Part shown: positions 29,133 through 37,052 of the stretch, one piece after another
How positions within the stretch are numbered: position 1 is the stretch's first letter
Layout of the letters: each line of letters opens with the position of its first letter
NCBI RefSeq assembly: GCF_016583575.1
Contig: NZ_NRRG01000035.1
Coordinates: 1 to 56,681, forward strand
Length of the DNA stretch: 56,681 nt
Direction: 5' to 3'
Origin: Thiocystis violacea
GTDB taxonomy: Bacteria; Pseudomonadota; Gammaproteobacteria; Chromatiales; Chromatiaceae
Position numbers and translations under genes: made by a program
The notes under the pieces: generated by a model
Databases searched by the model: none
What the model was told of the DNA's origin: nothing
What the model saw: only the letters and a program-made list of their open reading frames with translations

Positions 29133-29383
29133 GTACGCTCCGAGGCTCAAGATACAAGGATGGGCAAAGCCCGTGGAAGTAGGCCGAGTCTGGCCGTGAG
29201 GCTGGTCGGGCGTGCCATCCTCCACGCGCCGATCATCTCGATTGGGGCACCGCCGCCTCCCGATCATCCTGTCCCATCCTGTCCAATCGAGCGGCCGATC
29301 GGCGGGTACGGGGTGTTCTGGAGATCGCCCAGCCGCTCCGGATTCGGTCGCTGGAAGCAGGCGGTTCTCCCGGAGTCGAGCCT

Positions 29384-29767
29384 TCAGCCACCCAGCACGG
29401 CCGCCACGCGCTCCAGCAGCTCGGTCGCGTCGATCGGCTTGGCGACATAGCCGAGCGCGCCGAGCGCCAGACCCCGCGCCCGCTCCGCGTCGTCCTCGCG
29501 AGCGGTCACGAAGAGGACCGGGATCGCGGCGGTGAGCGGATCGGACTTGAGTCGACGGCAGGTCTCGTGCCCGTCCATCCCAGGCATCATGACGTCGAGC
29601 AGGATCAGATCCGGTCCCGGCGCCTTGGCCGCGATCCGCAGCGCGCTCTCGCCATCGGTGGCCGCCTTGACCTTGCAGGTCTCGCGGAGCATCGACTTGA
29701 TCAGGTCGATGTTGGCGGGGGTGTCGTCCACGATCAGAATGGTCGGTCTCTGGGGGGCGTCGTTCAT
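29384..29767 (-). CDS. Single-domain response regulator
   Basis: 127 residues, one receiver: Asp14–Asp15, phosphorylation site Asp58 in ILLDVMMPGMDG, Thr in FVTARE and Lys in KPIDA. No output domain. It lies 19 bases after the REC-REC kinase gene on the same strand and upstream of the giant kinase. It probably carries phosphate between these kinases or to a separate Hpt/output protein. Confidence 0.9.
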   Translation of the reverse strand: MNDAPQRPTILIVDDTPANIDLIKSMLRETCKVKAATDGESALRIAAKAPGPDLILLDVMMPGMDGHETCRRLKSDPLTAAIPVLFVTAREDDAERARGLALGALGYVAKPIDATELLERVAAVLGG

Positions 29768-29786
29768 TGGTGTTGTCCTCCTCGGC

Positions 29787-31382
29787 TCAAGCCGCCGGCA
29801 AGGTCACGGAGACCCTGGTGCCCCGGTCGTCGGACGTCTCCATCGAGATACTCCCGCCCTGCGTCTCGGCCATCAGCCGCGCCGAATAGGTTCCGATGCC
29901 CGTCCCATTTTTCTTGCCGCTGGTGGCATATTTCTCGAAGAAGGTGTCGCGTACCCCCTCGGGCACGCTTCCCTCGTTATGGATGCGCACGACGACCTGG
30001 CCGTTTCCGGGTTCGATGTCGATGCCAATCGCCGTGTCGGCGGGCGCGGCCTCGGCGGCGTTGCGAATCAGGTTCGAGAAGATGGCGTGGCACAGCAACT
30101 CCTCGCCGCGCGCACTGACGGCTTCGGCTGACGGCTGGCGTATCTCCACGCTCAGCGATCCGAAGGCGGCGCGGGTCTCGGTGATGACCTTGGCGAGCAG
30201 GTCGGACAGACCGACCTCGGCCGGCACGAACCGGTAAACGCCCATCTCCATGCGTTGCAGCGCCAGTGAGTGATTGACCATGTCCAGCACGTATCGCGCG
30301 GAGTCCTCCATCGCCGTCAGGGATTCCCGCTGCTCGGGTAACAGATTGTCGCTGGAGGCCAGGCCGCGCGCGAGGGCCAGCAGGGCATTGAGGGGATTCT
30401 TGATGTCATGGCGCGTCATCCGTTCGATGTCTTCGCGCAACCGGGCATTCTCCAGCGCCAGTGTGCGCTGCTCGCGCAGTTCCTCCTGCTGACGGCTCAA
30501 TCGCAGATGCGTGCGGATACGCGCCTTGAGAACCGCCGGGTTGGTCGGCTTGGTGACATAGTCGACCGCCCCCAGGTCGAGGCCGCCGATCACGTCTTCC
30601 GCATCGGCCTTGGCGGTCAGGAAGATGACCGGGATGTCGCGCGTCAGCGGGTCGTCCTTGAGCTGGCGGCAGACCTCGAGTCCATCCATGTCGGGCATCA
30701 TGATGTCGAGCAGAATGAGGTGGGGCGGATCGTCGGAACGCGCGATCTCGAGCGCCAGGGCGCCGCTCTTGACCCCTTTGACGCGATAGTCGTCCTTGAG
30801 GATCCCCGTGATCAGGCGAATGCTGTCGGCGATGTCGTCGACGGCGAGAATCGTCGGGACCGCGTCGAAAATACCTGGACGGGACGCGCTGGGGCGAGCC
30901 GCCGGCGCGACGGGTGTCGGGATGGGTTCGGCCAGGGGCGCCGGCCTGTCCGGCGACGAACGCTCATCGCGCGCGGGCGGGCGCGACCCGAGGCCGTCGA
31001 CGATCCGCTGGACCTTGCGTTGAAAGGTGCCGAAGGTAAAAGGCTTGACCAGGAAATCCGAAACGCCCGCAGTGATCGCGTTTCGTACCTGGGCGCGATC
31101 GCCCTCGGCGGTGATCAGGATGACCGGCACATCCGGATGGCGTTCGGACCCACGGATATGGACCAATAGCTCCAGGCCACCCATCAGCGGCATGTTCCAG
31201 TCGGTGAGCACCAGGTCGAAGGGCCAATGCTTCAGTAATTCGACCGCCTCCCGACCGTTCGCCGCCAGCATCGTGTTCTCGATCCCCATGGACCGAAGGT
31301 TGTTGCGCACCAGCAGGCGCATGACCCCGATGTCATCGACAACCAGCGCGCGTAACTGTTGATTCGCCTTGTACGAATCCAT
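29787..31382 (-). CDS. REC-REC-histidine kinase
   Basis: 531 residues with two receivers at the N-terminus (Asp61 in LTDWNMPLMGG; Asp226 in LLDIMMPDMDG) joined by a Pro/Ala-rich linker (about 135–170). A short coiled coil leads to a kinase core with His325 in TRHDIKNPLNAL, an H-box of the HWE-unlike DIKNPL variety, and an ATPase ending GTGIGTYSARLMAETQGG. No membrane helix, so it is cytosolic and receives signals as phosphate or by protein contact. It heads a leftward group with the single receiver and the giant kinase. Confidence 0.9.
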   Translation of the reverse strand: MDSYKANQQLRALVVDDIGVMRLLVRNNLRSMGIENTMLAANGREAVELLKHWPFDLVLTDWNMPLMGGLELLVHIRGSERHPDVPVILITAEGDRAQVRNAITAGVSDFLVKPFTFGTFQRKVQRIVDGLGSRPPARDERSSPDRPAPLAEPIPTPVAPAARPSASRPGIFDAVPTILAVDDIADSIRLITGILKDDYRVKGVKSGALALEIARSDDPPHLILLDIMMPDMDGLEVCRQLKDDPLTRDIPVIFLTAKADAEDVIGGLDLGAVDYVTKPTNPAVLKARIRTHLRLSRQQEELREQRTLALENARLREDIERMTRHDIKNPLNALLALARGLASSDNLLPEQRESLTAMEDSARYVLDMVNHSLALQRMEMGVYRFVPAEVGLSDLLAKVITETRAAFGSLSVEIRQPSAEAVSARGEELLCHAIFSNLIRNAAEAAPADTAIGIDIEPGNGQVVVRIHNEGSVPEGVRDTFFEKYATSGKKNGTGIGTYSARLMAETQGGSISMETSDDRGTRVSVTLPAA

Positions 31383-31671
31383 CGATCACCTCAATCCGTC
31401 GCGGGACAGGCCTGTCGCCAGGGCCCCCGCTTTCCAAGGCTCCTGGCTTCCCAGGGAATGGATTCTAGGCGACCCGCGTCTTCCGCGCTGAGCGCTGGTC
31501 CAGCTTTTCGGTCATCGGATCGAATCATCCCAGCCGACCTGGCGGCCAAAAACGGGTGCGACTAAACCTGATGCGCACCGGCCATCGCCCGTGGATGGGA
31601 TTCCTGGAACGTCCGTGCCCTAACGCGAGCGACCGGCCAGAGTTGAAGTCGAGCGATTCGGCCGCTCGGGC

Positions 31672-32964
31672 TCAGTCGCCGATACTCATCCGCTCGGTCG
31701 GCTGGTTATCCTCGGAGGGGCCATGTAGCCATTCAATGGCTCTATCCCCATTGACGGCCGGCGCATCCACCCGGCAGCCGATGACGTTGGAGAGCGAGGG
31801 CAGGTCGAACATGGCGCGCTGGAGCAGTCCCTCCATCACGCTGCGCAGACCGCGCGCGCCGGTGCCGCGTTCGATGGATTTGCGGGCGATGGCGCTCAGG
31901 GCCTCGGGGGTGAAGGTGAGCGCGACTCCTTCGAAGGCGAAGAGCTGCTGGTACTGACGCACCAGGGCGTTGCGCGGCTCGGTGAGCACGCGCACCAGCG
32001 CGGCCTCGTCCAGGTCGTGCAGGCCGACCAGGACCGGGAAGCGTCCGATGAATTCCGGGATGAGTCCGAACTGGCGCAGGTCGTCGGGGTGGGTCTCCTG
32101 GTAGAGATGGGGATCGCGTTTGTCGGTCGCCTCGGGCTGGCTGACGACGGCGTGAAAGCCGATCCCGGAGGCGCCCTCGCGCAGCCGCCGCCTGAGCAGT
32201 TTCTCCAGTCCCGCGAAGGCCCCGCCGACGACGAATAGAATGTTGCGGGTATCGATCAGCAGGCTTTCGCCGCCTTCCTTGCGGCCCTTGGGATTGAGCT
32301 TGACCTGGGTGCCCTCGACCAGCTTGAGCAGCGCCTGTTGCACGCCCTCGCCGGAAACGTCGCGGGTGCCGTGGGCGGTCTCGCCCTGACGGGCCAGCTT
32401 GTCGACCTCGTCGATGTAGACCATGCCCCATTCAGCGACCTCGCGGTTACCGTTGGCGGCGTCCAGCAGACGCATGAGGATGCTCTCGACATCCTCGCCG
32501 ACATAGCCGGCCTGGGTGAGCGTGGTGGCGTCGGCGATGACGAAGGGGACGCCGACGATCCGCGCCAGGGTGCTGGCCAGGAGCGTCTTGCCGGTTCCGG
32601 ACGGACCCAGCAGCAGGATGTTGGACTTGTCGATCTCGACCCGGTCGTCGTCCTCGAGCGAGCGCCGCGGTTGACTCGCCTCGACGGCGAGCCGCTTGTA
32701 ATGGTTATGGACGGCGACCGCCAGCGTTTCCTTGGCGGCCTCCTGTCCGATCACGTAGCGGTCCAGATGCTCCTTGATGCGCGCCGGCTTGGGGGGCGAT
32801 TTCAAGGGTCCGACCAGCGCTCGGGCGCGTCCCCAACTGGTGACGACCTGATGGGCGAGCGAGACGCAGGCCTCGCAGATGTGACCCTCGATCCCGGCGA
32901 TGAGCGGGGTCTCCGGGGCCTGGGCGGCGCCGCAGAAGGAGCAGTTGTGGACCTTGTCGTTCAT
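31672..32964 (-). CDS. clpX: ClpX paralogue of the nif cluster
   Basis: 430 residues, a full AAA+ unfoldase. N-terminal zinc domain with Cys8, Cys11, Cys30, Cys33; Walker A GPSGTGKT at 120–127; pore loop GYVG near 153; Walker [10 protein letters not shown] at 181–189; the ClpP-docking IGF loop in ASGIGFHA; and the GTGARGLRS sensor-2 motif. It should therefore dock ClpP and degrade proteins. It overlaps nifM by four bases. In Azotobacter vinelandii a second clpX (clpX2) lies at the same place after nifM and affects turnover of FeMo-co assembly proteins, so a nif-dedicated role is likely here. No clpP lies nearby. Confidence 0.93.
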   Translation of the reverse strand: MNDKVHNCSFCGAAQAPETPLIAGIEGHICEACVSLAHQVVTSWGRARALVGPLKSPPKPARIKEHLDRYVIGQEAAKETLAVAVHNHYKRLAVEASQPRRSLEDDDRVEIDKSNILLLGPSGTGKTLLASTLARIVGVPFVIADATTLTQAGYVGEDVESILMRLLDAANGNREVAEWGMVYIDEVDKLARQGETAHGTRDVSGEGVQQALLKLVEGTQVKLNPKGRKEGGESLLIDTRNILFVVGGAFAGLEKLLRRRLREGASGIGFHAVVSQPEATDKRDPHLYQETHPDDLRQFGLIPEFIGRFPVLVGLHDLDEAALVRVLTEPRNALVRQYQQLFAFEGVALTFTPEALSAIARKSIERGTGARGLRSVMEGLLQRAMFDLPSLSNVIGCRVDAPAVNGDRAIEWLHGPSEDNQPTERMSIGD

Positions 32965-33854
32965 GCCATCGATCTCTCCGTGCGGGGTGGGGCCTGTTGG
33001 CGCAGCCCGGCGATCCAGGCCCGTTGACCGTCGCGCCGCCGCCGGGCCTCAAGGATGGCGCGGATCCGGGGTCTGGCCTGCTCGAAGGAGATGAAGCGGG
33101 GAGGCTCGATCCGCTCGCACAGGAGCAGGTGAAAGCCGATCTCGGATTCGAGCACGCCGCTGACCTCGCCCTCGCCCAGCGCGAACAGGGCGGTATCCAG
33201 TTCGGGATAGAGACGTCCGGGCGGCAGGGTGCCGAGGTTTCCCTGTTGCATGGCGGTCGGGCACTCGGAGTGGCGTTCGGCGAAGGCGCCGAACACCTCG
33301 GCGCGGCCGTTCAGCTCGGCCGCGACGGCTTCGATCCGGCGGCGCGCCTGTTCGCGGCGGTTTTCCGCGTAGTCGTCGTTGATGGTGATGAGGATGTGGC
33401 GCGCCCGGCGCTGTTCCGGGGTCGTGAAGCGATCCCGGTGCAACTCATGGAAGAGGCGTTCGTCGATTTCGGTGACGGGTTCCACGCGCGCGCCGATGCG
33501 GGTCATCACGGCGTCGAACAGCAGCTCGCGCCGGAGCGCTTGCCGCAACAGGGTCGCGTCGAGTCCGTTGGCCTTCAGTTCGGTCAGGAAACCCGCTTCG
33601 TCCGGATAGCGTCGACGGATCTCGTCCACCGCCTCGTCGATGCGTTGCTCGGGGATCAGCGTGTCACGGGCCTCGGGCGTGGCGAGCACCAGCGTCTCCA
33701 GCGCGAAGGTCTGGTCCGCCTGGCGCTCGACCTCGCTCCTCTGTCCCGGATCCAGCGCGCCGAAATCGGCCTGGAAGCGCTCGCTGGCGGCCCGCAGCAG
33801 ATGGTAGCGATACTCGGCGCGCGGTTCTTGGGGGCAAGGAGAGGGGAGGCTCAT
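32961..33854 (-). CDS. nifM: NifM, parvulin-type peptidyl-prolyl isomerase for NifH maturation
   Basis: 297 residues. A helical N-terminal domain (1–140) is followed by a parvulin/rotamase domain (about 148–245) with RRARHILITIND, AERHSECPTAMQQGNLG and a FALGEGEVSGVLESEIGFHLL ending. NifM is needed for folding of the nitrogenase Fe protein. It overlaps nifZ (ATGA) and clpX by four bases on either side, so the three are translationally coupled. Confidence 0.92.
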   Translation of the reverse strand: MSLPSPCPQEPRAEYRYHLLRAASERFQADFGALDPGQRSEVERQADQTFALETLVLATPEARDTLIPEQRIDEAVDEIRRRYPDEAGFLTELKANGLDATLLRQALRRELLFDAVMTRIGARVEPVTEIDERLFHELHRDRFTTPEQRRARHILITINDDYAENRREQARRRIEAVAAELNGRAEVFGAFAERHSECPTAMQQGNLGTLPPGRLYPELDTALFALGEGEVSGVLESEIGFHLLLCERIEPPRFISFEQARPRIRAILEARRRRDGQRAWIAGLRQQAPPRTERSMA

Positions 33855-34360
33855 GAGGCGGCACCGGCTCCAGGTTGGGCGACCCGATCCAGCTTGGGGA
33901 GCGCCTCGCCCTCGGGCGAGGGATCGGCCTCGGTCAAGGCGGTTTCGGGCACCACCAGGGTGTTACGGTCGGGAAAGTGGACGTGATAGGCCGGGCCGCC
34001 CGGATGATCGCGCAGAACTCGGATCACCTCGCCGACCTCGCCCGCCTGGACCAGGACACGCCCCTGGATGCCGAGCGGAATCACGGCCGCCACTAGGTCG
34101 CGGAACTCGAAACGGCTTGGGATCCAGGGCGCGTCGACCGGTTGAAGCTCCTCGCTCCGGCAACCGACCACCCGGTCGCTGTCCAGGAAGTGCACCGAAT
34201 AGATGATCTGGTCCTGAAGAAAGGTGCCGACATCGCGCACGAAACCGGTGCTGCCGCGACGAATCAAGAGGGCGCCGGTCGGCTCGCCGGGATAGGTTCC
34301 GTCGTTGCGCACATTGCGTAGCACCCGAACCTCGTCGCCATAGTCATACTCGGGGCGCAT
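33851..34360 (-). CDS. nifZ: NifZ, nitrogenase MoFe protein maturation factor
   Basis: 169 residues. Contains two NifZ-type beta repeats: GDEVRVLRNVRNDGTYPGEP and GFVRDVGTFLQDQIIYSVHF in the first half, and GRVLVQAGEVGEVIRVL with YHVHFPDRNTLVVPE in the second. NifZ takes part in forming the second P-cluster of the MoFe protein. The start overlaps the end of nifW by 17 bases and the stop overlaps nifM by four. The C-terminal Pro/Glu-rich tail is typical. Confidence 0.93.
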   Translation of the reverse strand: MRPEYDYGDEVRVLRNVRNDGTYPGEPTGALLIRRGSTGFVRDVGTFLQDQIIYSVHFLDSDRVVGCRSEELQPVDAPWIPSRFEFRDLVAAVIPLGIQGRVLVQAGEVGEVIRVLRDHPGGPAYHVHFPDRNTLVVPETALTEADPSPEGEALPKLDRVAQPGAGAAS

Positions 34361-34688
34361 GGGATACCTGCTCCATCAGGTCGCTGAGCGGGATCGAGAC
34401 CGACTTGGGCTCGTGCATGTGGAACACCCGGAAGACCTTTTCGGTCGCCGCGTCCGATTGGACGAAGTCCTGGTAGGCGGCGCGCAGCAGGTCGGCATGC
34501 AGCGCCCATTTTGCCTGGACCGAATCGGGCATCTCCTCGATCTGCGCGAGGTAGTCATGAAAGCGTTGCAGGATGTGCAGACGATTGACATACACCACGG
34601 CGGGTTCGTACTGGATCGCGAAATAGTCGAGGAAGTCCTCGGCGCTGGACAGTTCGCTCAGGTCGAGCTCGAAGTCGTCGTCGTTCAT
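34344..34688 (-). CDS. nifW: NifW, nitrogenase stabilising/protective protein
   Basis: 114 residues, acidic at the start (DDDFELDLSELSSAEDFLDY), then VVYVNRLHILQRFHDYL, a helical pattern typical of NifW. NifW binds the MoFe protein during P-cluster assembly and helps in oxygen exposure. It overlaps nifZ. Gene length matches the family (about 100–120). Confidence 0.92.
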   Translation of the reverse strand: MNDDDFELDLSELSSAEDFLDYFAIQYEPAVVYVNRLHILQRFHDYLAQIEEMPDSVQAKWALHADLLRAAYQDFVQSDAATEKVFRVFHMHEPKSVSIPLSDLMEQVSHAPRV

Positions 34689-34777
34689 GGTGATCGTCTC
34701 TCTTTCAGTGGTCGGTGTTCAGTTGGTGGGATTCGGTCGGTCGCCTGACCCCTTGTCCGCGCTTGTTGGGGTCCGGC

Positions 34778-35320
34778 TCAACGGCCGAGATACCGAATAT
34801 TGTCGCCGGCTCCCGCGAGATTCGCCTCCGCGACCGCCGCGCGCGCGATGCCCAGCAGTTCCTTGATGCCGAGCCGGTCGCTGGTGTCGATCTCGGAAAG
34901 CTTCTCGAAGCGGGCCAGGGCCTCGGCCGATTCGCCGAGACGCATCAGCAGATAGCCGGAGCCCTTGAGCGCCAGCAGCAGAAACCGGGTCAGCGACATG
35001 GACACCAGCGCGGCGCGCCCGAGATCGGCCTCGTGGATGTCGCCCCAATGGGCCGGCATATCCAGGCGCTCGGCCGTGATGCCGATGGCGCGTTCGGCGG
35101 TGATCAGGGCTTCGCGATAGCGGTGCCGGTAATAGAAATAGCGATAGAGGGCGACCAGGACCGTCAGGTGCCTGGGCTCCAGGAAATAGGCCTGAAGCAG
35201 ACTCAACTCGGCGGCGTCCTCGCCATAGCGCCGCGCCGCGTCCATCAGCAGACCCTCGACGTCCGCGCCGATGGGCTCGTCGAAGTACATTTCCTCGCCG
35301 GTGAAGTCCAGGAAATCCAT
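34778..35320 (-). CDS. Conserved nif-cluster protein with TPR-like helices, function unknown
   Basis: 180 residues, entirely helical and without transmembrane segments. Paired helices such as LTVLVALYRYFYYRHRYREALITAERAI and SGYLLMRLGESAEALARFEKLSEID resemble TPR units, suggesting protein binding. It lies between nifV and nifW on the same strand, 89 bases before nifW. I know no symbol for it. Placement among maturation genes suggests a role in nitrogenase assembly or protection. Confidence 0.7.
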   Translation of the reverse strand: MDFLDFTGEEMYFDEPIGADVEGLLMDAARRYGEDAAELSLLQAYFLEPRHLTVLVALYRYFYYRHRYREALITAERAIGITAERLDMPAHWGDIHEADLGRAALVSMSLTRFLLLALKGSGYLLMRLGESAEALARFEKLSEIDTSDRLGIKELLGIARAAVAEANLAGAGDNIRYLGR

Positions 35321-35336
35321 GGATCTAGGCCCCGCT

Positions 35337-35356
35337 CGGACCGAAACGTCGGTCCG
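35337..35356. promoter_or_regulatory. Eight-base-pair hairpin between nifV and the TPR-like gene
   Basis: CGGACCGA at 35337–35344 and TCGGTCCG at 35349–35356 enclose the loop AACG. It lies 16 bases from the next gene start, without a T-tract. It may protect or divide the nif transcript, or weaken translation of the following gene; it is not a clear terminator. Confidence 0.4.
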
Positions 35357-35407
35357 CTGTCTGGCGCATTGGCACAGTTCTGTTCATCGTTCCTGACTCC
35401 CGCTCGC

Positions 35408-36562
35408 CTATTGGAGCCGTGTCGCCCGTGGGTGGCCGATCTCGGTCAGGAAGCGTCGCAGATCGCCGGTCTCGGGACTGCGCTTGGTCTTGGTGACGAA
35501 ATGGCGCAACAGCGGCAGCACGCGCTCGGCCTGATCCGCGTCGAGCTGAAAGCGCAGGAGGTCGGCATAGACCTGCTGGACCGCGTGTCGGCCGGAATGC
35601 TTGCCGAGCACCAGTCGGTGCCGGCGGCCCAGTTCGGCGGGGTCGACGCCCTGATAGTTCAGTGGATCCTTGAGCAGTCCGTCGACATGGATCCCCGCCT
35701 CGTGGGTGAAGGCGCCATCGCCGACCAGGCTCTTGTGCCAGGCCACCGGCTTTCCGGAAGCCTTGGCGACCAGGTGCGACAGCCCCGCGAAGTGCTGGAG
35801 GTCGACCCCGGTGTCGATCTGGTGGACATGTTTCAGACCCATCACTACCTCTTCCAGCGCCGCGTTCCCGGCCCGCTCGCCGAGTCCATGGACGGTGGTG
35901 TTGACATGGGTCGCGCCACCCCGGACGGCGGCCAGGCTGTTGGCGCTCGCCAGTCCCAGATCGTCATGGGCGTGCATCTCGATCTCCAGATCCACGATGG
36001 CGCGCAGATCGCGGATGCGTTCATGGACGCCGAAGGGATCCATGAGGCCGACCGTGTCGGCGAAGCGAAAACGCCTGGCGCCGGCCTCCTGAGCCGCCTC
36101 GGCCGCCCGCCAGAGGAATTCGGGATCGGCGCGCGAGGCATCCTCGCCGCCGACGCAGACCTCCAGATCCAGATCCTGAGCGGCCCGGACCTGACGGCTG
36201 ATCTGATTCAAGACCCATGGGCGGTCGCGCCCGAGCTTGTGGGCGATCTGCTGATCGGAGAGCGGAATGGAGAGATCGACCAGATCCACCCCGAGTCCGC
36301 GACACTGGGCGATATCTTCCGGCAGCATGCGGGTCCAGACCATGAGTCGCGCCGAGAGTCCCAGCGCGGCGACCGCGCGGATCGACTCGCGCTCCTCGTC
36401 GCCCATGGACGGGATGCCGATCTCCAGCTCCGGCACGCCCAGCGCGTTCAAGCCCCAGGCGATGGCGAGTTTCTCCTCCAGCGAGAAGGCCACGCCGGCG
36501 GACTGCTCGCCGTCGCGAAGGGTGGTGTCGTTGATGGTGATCGGAAGGGTTCTGTCCGACAT
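35408..36562 (-). CDS. nifV: Homocitrate synthase NifV
   Basis: 384 residues; condenses acetyl-CoA and 2-oxoglutarate to (R)-homocitrate, the organic ligand of FeMo-co. The DRE-TIM barrel signature [10 protein letters not shown] is at 11–20, and the metal-binding pair is in [10 protein letters not shown] (His197, His199). [12 protein letters not shown] and the C-terminal [13 protein letters not shown] and [10 protein letters not shown] motifs are complete. First gene of the leftward nif unit; a sigma-54 site lies 35 bases upstream of its ATG. Distinguished from 2-isopropylmalate synthase by length and context. Confidence 0.95.
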   Translation of the reverse strand: MSDRTLPITINDTTLRDGEQSAGVAFSLEEKLAIAWGLNALGVPELEIGIPSMGDEERESIRAVAALGLSARLMVWTRMLPEDIAQCRGLGVDLVDLSIPLSDQQIAHKLGRDRPWVLNQISRQVRAAQDLDLEVCVGGEDASRADPEFLWRAAEAAQEAGARRFRFADTVGLMDPFGVHERIRDLRAIVDLEIEMHAHDDLGLASANSLAAVRGGATHVNTTVHGLGERAGNAALEEVVMGLKHVHQIDTGVDLQHFAGLSHLVAKASGKPVAWHKSLVGDGAFTHEAGIHVDGLLKDPLNYQGVDPAELGRRHRLVLGKHSGRHAVQQVYADLLRFQLDADQAERVLPLLRHFVTKTKRSPETGDLRRFLTEIGHPRATRLQ

Positions 36563-36596
36563 GGCTCGCTCCTGAGTACCTGATGGCGATCAGTGA

Positions 36597-36612
36597 AGCA
36601 AATCATGCGCCA
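36597..36612 (-). promoter_or_regulatory. Sigma-54 (-24/-12) promoter of the nifV operon
   Basis: Read on the minus strand the site is TGGCGCATGATTTGCT: GG at -24 and GC at -12 with the required ten bases between, and TTTGC matching the -12 box. Predicted start about 36586, 24 bases before the nifV ATG. RpoN with NifA is the known mode for nif operons. A clean NifA site (TGT-N10-ACA) was not found upstream. Confidence 0.8.
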
Positions 36613-37052
36613 GTTATTGGTTTTATTTAAAACAGTGTGTTAGGTGAGCGGGGGATGGCGTTTTGGAGGATTCGCGACAGTTCGCGCGTGCGCGAGGGTG
36701 TCGTGGAGGTTACCCAAGTGGTGCGAGGCGATCCATCGGAACGAGGCTGGCCGTTCCTTCATCCTCCGGATGAGTGTCCGAAGCCCAGGATTCGCATCCA
36801 AGACAAAGCCCTACGCTGGATTCCAGTGGCTAATCGCTCTTGCTCGGTCCATCGGCTTACCCGGGCGAGGGTTGCTAACCCCCCGCCCAGGATGGGATGC
36901 GCCAGGCAAAGCCTGGAAGAGGAGGAAGGGTGCCAAAGTGATACGAGCCTGGAAACCTTTTGCTTTGACCCGTCAATTGAAAGTCCCGAGTCGCTAAGGA
37001 CTAGCCACCCACCGGAAACCTAACCCCGCGCCAAGTTTGGGCGCCCTATTCC
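36613..37052. other. Gene-free stretch between nifV promoter and subtilase gene
   Basis: No convincing coding sequence on either strand. Two hairpins are visible: GGGCGAGGGTT (36863–36873) with AACCCCCCGCCC (36877–36888), and CCAGGC-AAA-GCCTGG at 36902–36916. Regulation of nifV by an upstream activator would act from here. The hairpins lack T-tracts; an RNA gene or decayed element cannot be ruled out. Confidence 0.5.

Noticed and set aside
36699-36714. A NifA-like site upstream of nifV: TGT, ten bases, then ACC
   Set aside because: One base short of the TGT-N10-ACA consensus and a common chance match; not reported as a feature.
36637-37023. 128-residue plus-strand frame upstream of nifV
   Set aside because: No ribosome site, no motif, and an equally long alternative frame overlaps it; treated as noncoding.
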